Part shown: piece after piece, positions 1-5,442 of the stretch
How positions within the stretch are numbered: the first letter of the stretch is position 1
Layout of the letters: each line of letters begins with the position of its first letter
From: JADFOB01 sp964651325
GTDB lineage: Bacteria; Planctomycetota; Phycisphaerae; UBA1845
Length of the DNA stretch: 9,504 nt
Assembly (NCBI GenBank): GCA_964651325.1
Contig: CAZYXP010000153.1
Location: 1-9,504 of the forward strand
Reading direction: 5' to 3'
Notes under the pieces: model-generated
Database searches by the model: none
Told to the model about the DNA's origin: nothing
Seen by the model: the letters and a program-made list of their open reading frames with translations, nothing else
Position numbers and translations under genes: made by a program

Positions 1-663
1 GACGACCTTGAGCTTCCCGCTTCCGATGGCCGCGGTGAGGTTTTCGACCCAGTCCCCCGGGATTGCGCCAAAGAGATAAATGACCGCGACCACCGCCCCG
101 CCGATAAGAAACAACGCTTGGATCGCATCCGTCGCGATGATCGATTTGATTCCGCCGCACGTGGCGTAGGCGACGGCGACGGCCGCGCTGATCAGGACGA
201 TCCATTCGAGCGGACAATCAAAGACAATCGCCAACGCCATGGAGGCGACCAACAGGCGAATCGCGCTGCCCAGAATCCTCGATGCAAAGAACATCAGCGA
301 AGCGGTCGTGCGCGTCCAAGGGCCGAATCGCGTGCCGAGATACTCGTACACGGTCGTCACGTTGCCGCCGTAGAACACGGGAAGCAGCAGGTAGACAATC
401 AGCAGGCGGCCGACGATTGACCCGGCGTACATCTGAAGATACCAGCAGTTTTCAGCGAACGACCGGCCGGGAACGCTGAGAAACGTCAGCGCACTGACCT
501 CGGTGGCCAGGATGGATAGACCGACCAGGAGCCAGTGTTGACGCCGACCGCCGAGGAAGAATTCCCCAGTATCGCTGTCTTTTCGCCCGAACCACAGGCC
601 CGCAATCAAGATGGCGGCAAAGTAGACGGCCAGCACCGCAATGTCAGGCCATTCAAGCGCCAA
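1..663 (-). CDS. Sodium:solute symporter (SSS/SLC5 family), N-terminal part, cut by left window edge
   Basis: Reading the minus strand from a TTG at 663-661 gives 221 open codons that run off the left edge; there is no ATG near the start. TTG is chosen because an in-frame TAA lies just upstream and an AAAGGA Shine-Dalgarno sits 8 bases before it. The protein begins MALEWPDIAVLAVYF and shows hydrophobic segments at about residues 8-26, 45-62, 76-97, 122-148, 153-168 and 180-199. Family features are FFLGGRR followed by WLLVGLSILATEVSALTF (residues 35-61), YEYLGTRFG (106-114), and GGIKSIIATDAIQAL (170-184), which resembles the SSS signature. Such transporters use a sodium gradient to import sugars, amino acids, nucleosides or sialic acids across the inner membrane; the substrate cannot be read from this half. 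It follows the GH20 gene by 60 bases, which suggests a glycoside or amino-sugar substrate (inference). Confidence 0.92.
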   Translation of the reverse strand, partial: MALEWPDIAVLAVYFAAILIAGLWFGRKDSDTGEFFLGGRRQHWLLVGLSILATEVSALTFLSVPGRSFAENCWYLQMYAGSIVGRLLIVYLLLPVFYGGNVTTVYEYLGTRFGPWTRTTASLMFFASRILGSAIRLLVASMALAIVFDCPLEWIVLISAAVAVAYATCGGIKSIIATDAIQALFLIGGAVVAVIYLFGAIPGDWVENLTAAIGSGKLKVV

Positions 664-671
664 ATCTGGGT

Positions 672-677
672 TCCTTT
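672..677 (-). promoter_or_regulatory. Shine-Dalgarno of the symporter gene
   Basis: Minus-strand AAAGGA, 8 bases before the TTG at 663-661. It decides the start, because no ATG is available between the upstream in-frame TAA and the conserved first transmembrane segment. Confidence 0.7.
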
Positions 678-723
678 ACTTCGTTGAATCGCATCCTACC
701 GAGGCCGGCGCGGCTGCCGACGA

Positions 724-2592
724 TCAGCAAACGGTCCGCCGAACATCTTCTACCATGCGCTTAAGCCCGGCGACAATGTCAGCAAGGCCCGAGGGCTTGT
801 TGCGCTGCGTCCAGTTGTCGGCATAAGACTCCACAGCCAGGCGAACATCCGCCGCCCAGCCAACAAATTCCGCATGCGTGGCGCGGCTCCCCTTTCCGTT
901 TGATAGGATCAGGATTTTGCGCGAAAGCAAGGCGTCAAATTCACAAGCCAAGCGCAGCTCCGCAGAATCCAAACGCAGCTCCGCAGCATCAAGGTCGAAT
1001 TCCTTGGCGTCCGAATTCGCTGCGGGAAGTGAGTCCACGATTGCGATGGCCAGCTCCAGATGCTTCTCCGCACTATCCCTAGGTGGAAGTTTGGCCGCTT
1101 CAATCAGGGCTCGTGCGGACTTCCACAGCAACGGCCAAGTGTCGTGGGCCTCGCCCCGCCGCCCCAGTTCTCGAAGATTGCATAATACGTCCGTCGTCAC
1201 AACTCCCATGGAGCGCGCCGCGAACGCCTCGTCAAACGCGCGACCTTGCGGATGATCCGCGTCCCAGGCCAGGCTGGCGCCCAGGGCCATGCCGTGGTGG
1301 CTACACGCCAACGGATTGAAATGTCCGTGATCGCCCCAATCGGTCGTGATCATTCCCACCGCGCCGGCCTTCTTGCCGACCCGGGCGAAGCTGGCGATGT
1401 TTCGCTCGGCCAAGTCCATCGCCGGAATGAGGCGTTTCCAAGCGGATGTTCCGGGGCAGACAAACGTGTTTACGCCGGCCCGTGTCAGTTCGAGCGTTGT
1501 CTCATACTCCGCCTCATCGTCGTACCCCCAATGCAGCACGGTCGCGTCTTGCGGGACTCGCTCAAAAAGGGCCGGATACCGCGTAATTACGTCGCTCCAG
1601 AAATAGCACTGTCGCCCGGCTCGCGCGCAAAGCGCATGCGTGCGAGCGATGTGGTCCAGATACACACGACCTCTGGCGTCACCTTCAAGAGGCTCGTGAT
1701 TCGAGCCTTGGCCCAAATCCCAAGGCTCGTCGCCGCAGATATTCACCACGGGAGAGGAAAACGCGTTCAGGATGTCGGACCAGATTCGTTCGACGAGTGC
1801 CCATGACTCCGGATGCTGGCAATCAAGCGTCAGCCCGCGGGCTCGCGTTGGCCAGTCCATCTCTTCCCACGACACACGCGACGGGATCTCCGCCAACTCC
1901 TGATAGCGAGACATCGAAAGGATCTTGCCCATGTGGCCCAGAGTTGCGACCGCGGGAACGAGTTGCACAAAGCGCTGCGTTGCATACGCATCAAGCTCGG
2001 AGACCTCACCTGACGTTAGCCCATGGTCGCCGCCGCAAATCTCGGGATCAAACGAGTACACGAAGGCATGTTCCATGTACAACTGAAGCTGGTTGATCTT
2101 TAGCGCCGCCAGCCGATCGACGAGCTGCTTCAGGGTCTCAAGCGTGGGGACCTTGCCTCGGGTTACGTCGTGCAGAATGCCCCGTGTTTGGAAATCCGGA
2201 GCGTCGTGAATTGTGCAGCAGGGAATCTCGCCATTTGTAGTGCTACATAGCTGTTGCAGCGTGTGCAGTCCGTAGAAACAGCCTTGTTCTTCGGACGCGG
2301 CAAGGGTGATCCGGTCGGGTGAAACGTCCAGGCAATACCCCTGAGGTCGAATCCCGGCGGTCTCGGCTCGAACCAGCACGAGTTCCGAGCCGCTCGCCGT
2401 CTCGCACGTTCGCCGCGAACCCCCACGAATCGCCTCCACCATCCGCACGACCCGCGGATCGGCAAACTCGATGCGTAGGCGGCTGTCCCGCGACAGTAGG
2501 CATCGCCCGGGTTGACGATCGATCCGATGCGGCTGGGGTAAAATCGACGGGAACAGGGGTTCAACGTGGTCCGCCATGATCGAGGTCCGCAT
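724..2592 (-). CDS. Glycoside hydrolase family 20 protein, probable cytoplasmic beta-N-acetylhexosaminidase
   Basis: A 622-residue protein. Residues about 15-130 look like the GH20b alpha/beta accessory domain that precedes the barrel (YGLHTLQQL at 107-115). The catalytic barrel runs from about 135 to 450: RGILHDVTRGKVPT (137-150), LYMEHAFVY (171-179), and GDEPW (287-291), whose D288-E289 pair matches the GH20 catalytic Asp-Glu (polarising residue for the substrate acetamido group, and acid/base). TDWGDHGH (417-424) follows. The arrangement resembles the HEXD-like branch more than classical secreted chitobiases. Residues 450-622 are predicted helical, of unknown role. No signal peptide is visible, so it should act in the cytoplasm, removing terminal GlcNAc or GalNAc. 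Its start is 8 bases after the dapF stop, and a symporter gene follows. ATG at 2592 is used; a second ATG five codons in (2577) is equally possible, as neither has a strong Shine-Dalgarno. Substrate unknown. Confidence 0.88.
   Translation of the reverse strand: MRTSIMADHVEPLFPSILPQPHRIDRQPGRCLLSRDSRLRIEFADPRVVRMVEAIRGGSRRTCETASGSELVLVRAETAGIRPQGYCLDVSPDRITLAASEEQGCFYGLHTLQQLCSTTNGEIPCCTIHDAPDFQTRGILHDVTRGKVPTLETLKQLVDRLAALKINQLQLYMEHAFVYSFDPEICGGDHGLTSGEVSELDAYATQRFVQLVPAVATLGHMGKILSMSRYQELAEIPSRVSWEEMDWPTRARGLTLDCQHPESWALVERIWSDILNAFSSPVVNICGDEPWDLGQGSNHEPLEGDARGRVYLDHIARTHALCARAGRQCYFWSDVITRYPALFERVPQDATVLHWGYDDEAEYETTLELTRAGVNTFVCPGTSAWKRLIPAMDLAERNIASFARVGKKAGAVGMITTDWGDHGHFNPLACSHHGMALGASLAWDADHPQGRAFDEAFAARSMGVVTTDVLCNLRELGRRGEAHDTWPLLWKSARALIEAAKLPPRDSAEKHLELAIAIVDSLPAANSDAKEFDLDAAELRLDSAELRLACEFDALLSRKILILSNGKGSRATHAEFVGWAADVRLAVESYADNWTQRNKPSGLADIVAGLKRMVEDVRRTVC
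951..992 (-). repeat. 21-base tandem duplication inside the GH20 gene
   Basis: Two adjacent 21-base units match at 18 of 21 positions, sharing a 13-base exact core (cgcagctccgcag at 953-965 and 974-986). In the protein this gives a repeated seven-residue unit (AELRLDS then AELRLAC, about residues 537-550) in the helical C-terminal region. The reading frame is kept. It looks like an in-frame slippage duplication extending a helix by one heptad. Confidence 0.7.
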
Positions 2593-2600
2593 CCGAACGG

Positions 2601-3461
2601 TCAGTCTCGGCGATTCAGGACGTGGGAGCCAGCCCAGTGGCCACGGAACACCTCCACGGCCGGGCCGGTCATTTCGACCTGATCATCGGTTCGCCACGCG
2701 ATATTGAGCTCCCCGCCGGGCAGCTCCACGACGACCTCCCGGCCACACCGATCGGTCAGAACCCCCGCCACGACGGTCGCACAGGCCCCCGTGCCGCAGG
2801 CCCGCGTGGCGCCGCTGCCGCGCTCCCAGGAGAGCATGGTCAGATGCTCGCGGGAATCTACGCGAACGAAATGCCCGTTGATCCGCTCGGGGAACTCCGG
2901 CGCATGCTCCAATAACGGCCCGACCTCGTGCAACGGCAATTCCTCCAGCGATTCGACAAAAACAACGGCGTGTGGATTCCCCATGGAAACGCAGGTCACT
3001 CGATACTCGGCCTCACCGAGTCGAATCGGATGCTCAACGATTTTATCGCCTGAAATCGATGAAGGCAGCGACGCCGGCGCCAGCGACGGCGTACCCATGT
3101 TCACGCGGACGGATGCCACGCGCCCCTCGGTTAGGAGGCACACGGCCTCTTTGAGCCCTGCGTCGGTCTGAATCACCATCTCCGCACTGCCGCTCAGCCC
3201 GCGCTCGAATGCATACTTGGCCACACATCGAATTCCGTTGCCGCACATCTGGGCTCGGGATCCGTCGGCGTTGTACATTTCCATACGCACATCCGCGTCA
3301 TCAGATGGACCTATCAGAATAAGTCCGTCCGACCCGATTCCGGTGTGTCGATCGGAAACCACCCGCGCAAGCCCGGCCGGATCCGAGATGTCCTCCTTGG
3401 GAATCTCGACGAATACGTAATCGTTGCCCAATCCGTGCATTTTCGTGAAGTCCATGGCCAT
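2601..3461 (-). CDS. dapF: Diaminopimelate epimerase
   Basis: A 286-residue protein, close to the usual 270-290 of the family. It interconverts LL- and meso-diaminopimelate in the cytoplasm, the penultimate step of lysine synthesis and the source of meso-DAP for peptidoglycan. The enzyme uses two cysteines without a cofactor. Both are present in their motifs: C73 in NADGSRAQMCGNG (64-76) and C222 in GSGATRACGTGA (215-226). The N-terminal FTKMHGLGNDYVFVE is typical. ATG at 3461 is used; a second ATG two codons in (3455) fits the family start (M-x-F-x-K-M) slightly better, and neither has a clear Shine-Dalgarno. It lies 138 bases after the small acidic-protein gene and 8 bases before the GH20 gene, so it is probably cotranscribed with the latter. 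Its presence implies a DAP-type cell wall. Confidence 0.97.
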   Translation of the reverse strand: MAMDFTKMHGLGNDYVFVEIPKEDISDPAGLARVVSDRHTGIGSDGLILIGPSDDADVRMEMYNADGSRAQMCGNGIRCVAKYAFERGLSGSAEMVIQTDAGLKEAVCLLTEGRVASVRVNMGTPSLAPASLPSSISGDKIVEHPIRLGEAEYRVTCVSMGNPHAVVFVESLEELPLHEVGPLLEHAPEFPERINGHFVRVDSREHLTMLSWERGSGATRACGTGACATVVAGVLTDRCGREVVVELPGGELNIAWRTDDQVEMTGPAVEVFRGHWAGSHVLNRRD

Positions 3462-3558
3462 GATGGTACTCGGGATGGGGCGTCAAAGGCAGCGATGAAT
3501 CGCAGCCGAATCAGAGCCGCTGGCGCAAGCCTGCGGACCCATACGCGGCCGGATGTAA

Positions 3559-3575
3559 CTAGGTTTGTGCTAGGT
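3559..3575. repeat. Short direct repeat upstream of dapF
   Basis: Plus-strand ctaggt occurs at 3559-3564 and again at 3570-3575, an 11-base period (about one helical turn), roughly 100-115 bases before the dapF start. CTAG is a low-frequency tetramer in many bacteria, so a close pair stands out. The gap 3462-3599 otherwise shows nothing clear; a sigma70-like TTGGAG nearby has no good -10 partner. An operator role is only a guess. Confidence 0.25.
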
Positions 3576-3599
3576 GCTCCAAGAGGATGTCGCCATGAA

Positions 3600-3917
3600 C
3601 TAGGCTTCAATATCGAGGTGGACGTGACCGTCCTCGTCGGTGGTCACCCCGCCCGGCGTATCGGGTTGCGTGTCGGGCGACTCCTGGGATTCTTCCTCCG
3701 AGCGGCCCTGGCTGCCGGCCCCTTCGGCGTCGGAAAAGACGGCCGTGTCTGCGTCACCAGCTTCGACGGTGTTGTCCAATTCGCCAACTTGCTTGATCTG
3801 TCGTTGTGCGGCGTCGGCGGCCCCGGATCGGCGTGCTTCTTGCTCTTTGGCTACCTCCCTGGATTGCAACGGGGAACCCGCCACCGAGGAGGCGAGATGG
3901 GAGGGAATCTCTGCCAT
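3600..3917 (-). CDS. Small acidic protein of unknown function, downstream of the sigma gene
   Basis: A 105-residue protein that I do not recognise. It has no signal peptide or membrane segment. Residues about 17-54 are rich in A, E, Q and R and could form one helix or short coiled coil. After that it is strongly acidic and probably disordered: 23 D/E against 7 K/R overall, with a single basic residue (R72) after position 42. Two stretches look like conserved motifs: DTAVFSDAEGAGSQGR (57-72) and the C-terminal GHVHLDIEA (97-105). It is taken as real because its composition and codon choice resemble the neighbouring genes, while the overlapping opposite-strand frames give Cys-, Trp- and Ser-rich shadow proteins. 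It starts 82 bases after the sigma gene with at best a weak Shine-Dalgarno. Its position and small disordered character recall anti-sigma FlgM, but the usual FlgM C-terminal pattern is not evident. Confidence 0.68.
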   Translation of the reverse strand: MAEIPSHLASSVAGSPLQSREVAKEQEARRSGAADAAQRQIKQVGELDNTVEAGDADTAVFSDAEGAGSQGRSEEESQESPDTQPDTPGGVTTDEDGHVHLDIEA

Positions 3918-3999
3918 GGCGTGTCATCCGTGGTTTGGCCGCCCTGATGGCAAGGTGGCCGTCCCGTCGGCTGGAAGTGTACGTCCCGTCATCGGGAAG

Positions 4000-4779
4000 T
4001 CAGGTCACAAACTCCTTTTGGCGGAGCGACAACAACGATTTCAATCTTGCGAGAATACTCGAATGCATCTGCGATACCCGACTCTCGGAAAGATCCAACG
4101 TGGCTCCGATTTCCTTCATCGTCATCTCTTCGTAGTAGTAGAGGATGAGAATCAGCCGTTCCGCTCGGCTCAAGCCGCGCGTAATGAGTTCCCTTAAATC
4201 GCGGCGTTGGATCTCTTTGACCGGATTCTGCCCTCGTCGATCCTGGATGACGTCGATTTCACAGACTTCCTTGCTCGAATCCGTGTCGGCGTATTTTCGT
4301 GATAGGGAAACCTGTGTGACCGCAATGGCATCGCGCATCAGTTTTTCATACTCGGATCTCGACAATGCCATGTATTCCTCGGTCTCGCCTTCGGTGGGCG
4401 CGTGCCCGAGCAATCGCTCCAGCTCTCGATGTGCATTTTCCAGCTTGTGGGCCCGGCTGCGTACAAGCCGTGGAACCCAATCCATGCTGCGCAACTCGTC
4501 GAGAATCGCGCCGCGGATCCGGGGGGCACAATAGGTCTCGAACTTGACGCCGCGCGCGCTGTCGAACGCATCGATGGCATCCATGAGCCCGAATACGCCG
4601 GCGGAGACAAGATCGTCGCGATCCACCTCGTCGGGCAGTTTCGACCCGACGCGCTCGGCATTATACCGCACAATCGGAAAATATTGCTCCATCAGCCGGT
4701 TGCGCAACGTGCGATCACCGCTTTGCTTGTACTCTTTCCACACTTGAACGATCTCGGGAGACGTTTTCTTCCCTCGCAT
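4000..4779 (-). CDS. fliA: Flagellar sigma factor, FliA/WhiG family (sigma-28 type)
   Basis: A 259-residue RNA polymerase sigma factor of the three-region type that lacks region 1, the usual length for FliA or WhiG. Region 2 covers about residues 28-104 (EQYFPIVRYNAERVG; DRDDLVSAGVFGLMDAIDAF; FETYCAPRIRGAILDELR), carrying core binding and -10 recognition. Region 3 is about 107-185. Region 4 is about 203-250, with a helix-turn-helix MTMKEIGATLDLSESRVSQ (219-237) for the -35 element. The expected job is transcription of late flagellar genes (flagellin, motor, chemotaxis) once the hook-basal body is complete. The ATG at 4779 has an excellent Shine-Dalgarno, AAGGAG, 8 bases upstream. The gene follows flhA-flhF-flhG and a small membrane-protein gene, in line with a flagellar role. 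No flgM homologue is recognisable in the window. WhiG-like developmental sigma factors belong to the same family, but the context favours motility. Confidence 0.93.
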   Translation of the reverse strand: MRGKKTSPEIVQVWKEYKQSGDRTLRNRLMEQYFPIVRYNAERVGSKLPDEVDRDDLVSAGVFGLMDAIDAFDSARGVKFETYCAPRIRGAILDELRSMDWVPRLVRSRAHKLENAHRELERLLGHAPTEGETEEYMALSRSEYEKLMRDAIAVTQVSLSRKYADTDSSKEVCEIDVIQDRRGQNPVKEIQRRDLRELITRGLSRAERLILILYYYEEMTMKEIGATLDLSESRVSQMHSSILARLKSLLSLRQKEFVT

Positions 4780-4787
4780 GGACTTCG

Positions 4788-4793
4788 CTCCTT
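4788..4793 (-). promoter_or_regulatory. Strong Shine-Dalgarno of the sigma gene
   Basis: Minus-strand AAGGAG, 8 bases before the ATG at 4779-4777. It is the best ribosome binding site in the window and fixes the sigma start. Confidence 0.8.
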
Positions 4794-4821
4794 AAAGCTT
4801 CCGTGCTATCGACCCCATGAG

Positions 4822-4842
4822 CGTAGCTCGCGCCGAACTACG
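4822..4842 (-). other. Stem-loop in the leader of the sigma gene
   Basis: On the minus strand CGTAGTTCG and CGAGCTACG pair over 9 bases (one G-U) around the three-base loop GCG. It lies in the 101-base gap between the small membrane-protein gene and the sigma gene, ending about 28 bases before the sigma Shine-Dalgarno. There is no T-tract, so a simple terminator is unlikely; RNA processing or protection of the sigma message is possible. Confidence 0.5.
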
Positions 4843-4880
4843 TCCGCTCTTCCCAGCATCCCGATGGCACCGACCAACCG

Positions 4881-5177
4881 CTAGGCGGCGGAGGCTTCCA
4901 TCGCTGGCTCGGATAGAGCCTCTTCGCCATCCTTGGCTTCTGAGGTCAAGTCCCGCCGGTATTGACTCCGGATTTCCGATTCTCGCGTACGCATATGCTC
5001 GGTGACCACCCGTTGAGCGACCAAACCGAGGATGTATCCAATGAAACAAAACAGGAACAAAGCGGTGATGCTGCGCGAGAGGGTTGTGGCAACGGGGTTG
5101 CTCGCCGCCAGTCCGGCCAAGACCGCGACTGCAAACGCGAAGAGTCCAAGGCTCGCTGCGATGTACCGCGCGATCAT
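4881..5177 (-). CDS. Small two-helix membrane protein of unknown function
   Basis: A 98-residue protein that I do not recognise. Two hydrophobic helices are clear: about residues 5-24 (YIAASLGLFAFAVAVLAGLA) and 35-55 (RSITALFLFCFIGYILGLVA). They are joined by a short loop and followed by a hydrophilic tail of about 43 residues, basic then acidic (QRVVTEHMRTRESEIRSQYR, then EAKDGEEALSEP). The positive-inside rule puts both ends in the cytoplasm. The ATG at 5177 is chosen because minus-strand AAGGA lies 9 bases upstream; an in-frame ATG at 5198, adding seven residues, has no such site. It sits between flhG and the sigma gene, so a flagellar or sigma-related role is likely from position only. 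The tail could dock a cytoplasmic partner. Confidence 0.8.
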   Translation of the reverse strand: MIARYIAASLGLFAFAVAVLAGLAASNPVATTLSRSITALFLFCFIGYILGLVAQRVVTEHMRTRESEIRSQYRRDLTSEAKDGEEALSEPAMEASAA

Positions 5178-5186
5178 GGCGCAACA

Positions 5187-5191
5187 TCCTT
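5187..5191 (-). promoter_or_regulatory. Shine-Dalgarno deciding the start of the small membrane protein
   Basis: Minus-strand AAGGA, 9 bases before the ATG at 5177-5175 and lying inside the seven-codon extension that starts at 5198. It favours the downstream start. Confidence 0.6.
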
Positions 5192-5233
5192 GTCGCATCG
5201 TTTGCCGTCAGGCCTGAGGAGAACCAATGAGAT

Positions 5234-5261
5234 CGGAAGGGAACTGCGACGATTCCTTCCG
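5234..5261 (-). other. Stem-loop 4 of the flhG downstream region
   Basis: CGGAAGG (minus strand, 5261-5255) pairs perfectly with CCTTCCG (5240-5234), enclosing 14 bases. It lies about 57 bases upstream of the small membrane-protein start, in its likely leader. No T-tract follows. Confidence 0.45.
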
Positions 5262-5294
5262 TGGAACCATTCACCGTCGTAAGGCCCAAACTTC

Positions 5295-5321
5295 GCCTTA
5301 GGCCCAAACAAGGGCCAAGGC
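5295..5321 (-). other. Strong stem-loop 3 of the flhG downstream region (terminator- or attenuator-like)
   Basis: Minus-strand GCCTTGGCCC pairs with GGGCCTAAGGC (ten base pairs and one bulged T) around the loop TTGTTT. It is the most stable-looking hairpin in the window. There is no T-run after it, so intrinsic termination is doubtful. A second GTTTGGGCC copy just downstream (to 5281) offers competing partners for both arms, as in attenuators. Confidence 0.5.
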
Positions 5322-5327
5322 ATACCC

Positions 5328-5345
5328 GCCGACATCCATGTCGGC
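5328..5345. other. 18-base inverted repeat (stem-loop 2 or operator-like palindrome)
   Basis: gccgacat cc atgtcggc: two perfect 8-base arms around two central bases. As RNA it would form a hairpin with a four-base loop; as DNA it has the form of a binding site for a dimeric regulator. It lies seven bases from stem-loop 3, between flhG and the small membrane-protein gene. Confidence 0.5.
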
Positions 5346-5379
5346 AACTGCAACCAACCGCGAAGACGCATCCGTGAAA

Positions 5380-5399
5380 GCTCGCCCGCGTGGGCAAGC
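5380..5399 (-). other. Stem-loop 1 of the flhG downstream region
   Basis: Minus-strand GCTTGCCC and GGGCGAGC pair over 8 bases (one T-G wobble) around the loop ACGC. It begins 44 bases after the flhG stop codon and is the first of four inverted repeats before the next gene. No T-tract follows. Confidence 0.45.
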
Positions 5400-5442
5400 A
5401 TTCCCGAACCGCGCCGCTCGAGAACACCGTATGCACATGCCG

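Noticed and set aside
100..107. Exact GCCGATAA, the -10 core of sigma-28 promoters, on the plus strand
   Set aside because: No TAAAGTTT-like -35 at the right distance, and it lies antisense inside the symporter coding sequence.
1246..1806. 186-codon plus-strand open frame opposite the GH20 gene
   Set aside because: Antisense to the GH20 catalytic domain, with no motif and shadow-like composition.
3345..3947. 200-codon plus-strand open frame across the dapF start and the small acidic gene
   Set aside because: It runs antisense to dapF and the small acidic gene, has no recognisable motif, and its length is explained by the codon bias of the minus-strand genes.
3960..3990. cgtcccgtc repeated 22 bases apart and a small tcccg/cggga hairpin after the sigma gene
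   Set aside because: The stem is only five pairs, with no T-run, and the repeat is short and GC-rich; too weak to call a terminator or operator.
4792..5436. 214-codon minus-strand frame spanning the hairpin region and the small membrane-protein gene
   Set aside because: Rich in Cys, Arg, Trp and His with no family pattern. It overlaps the two-helix membrane protein in another frame, which has the better Shine-Dalgarno and a coherent hydrophobic pattern.
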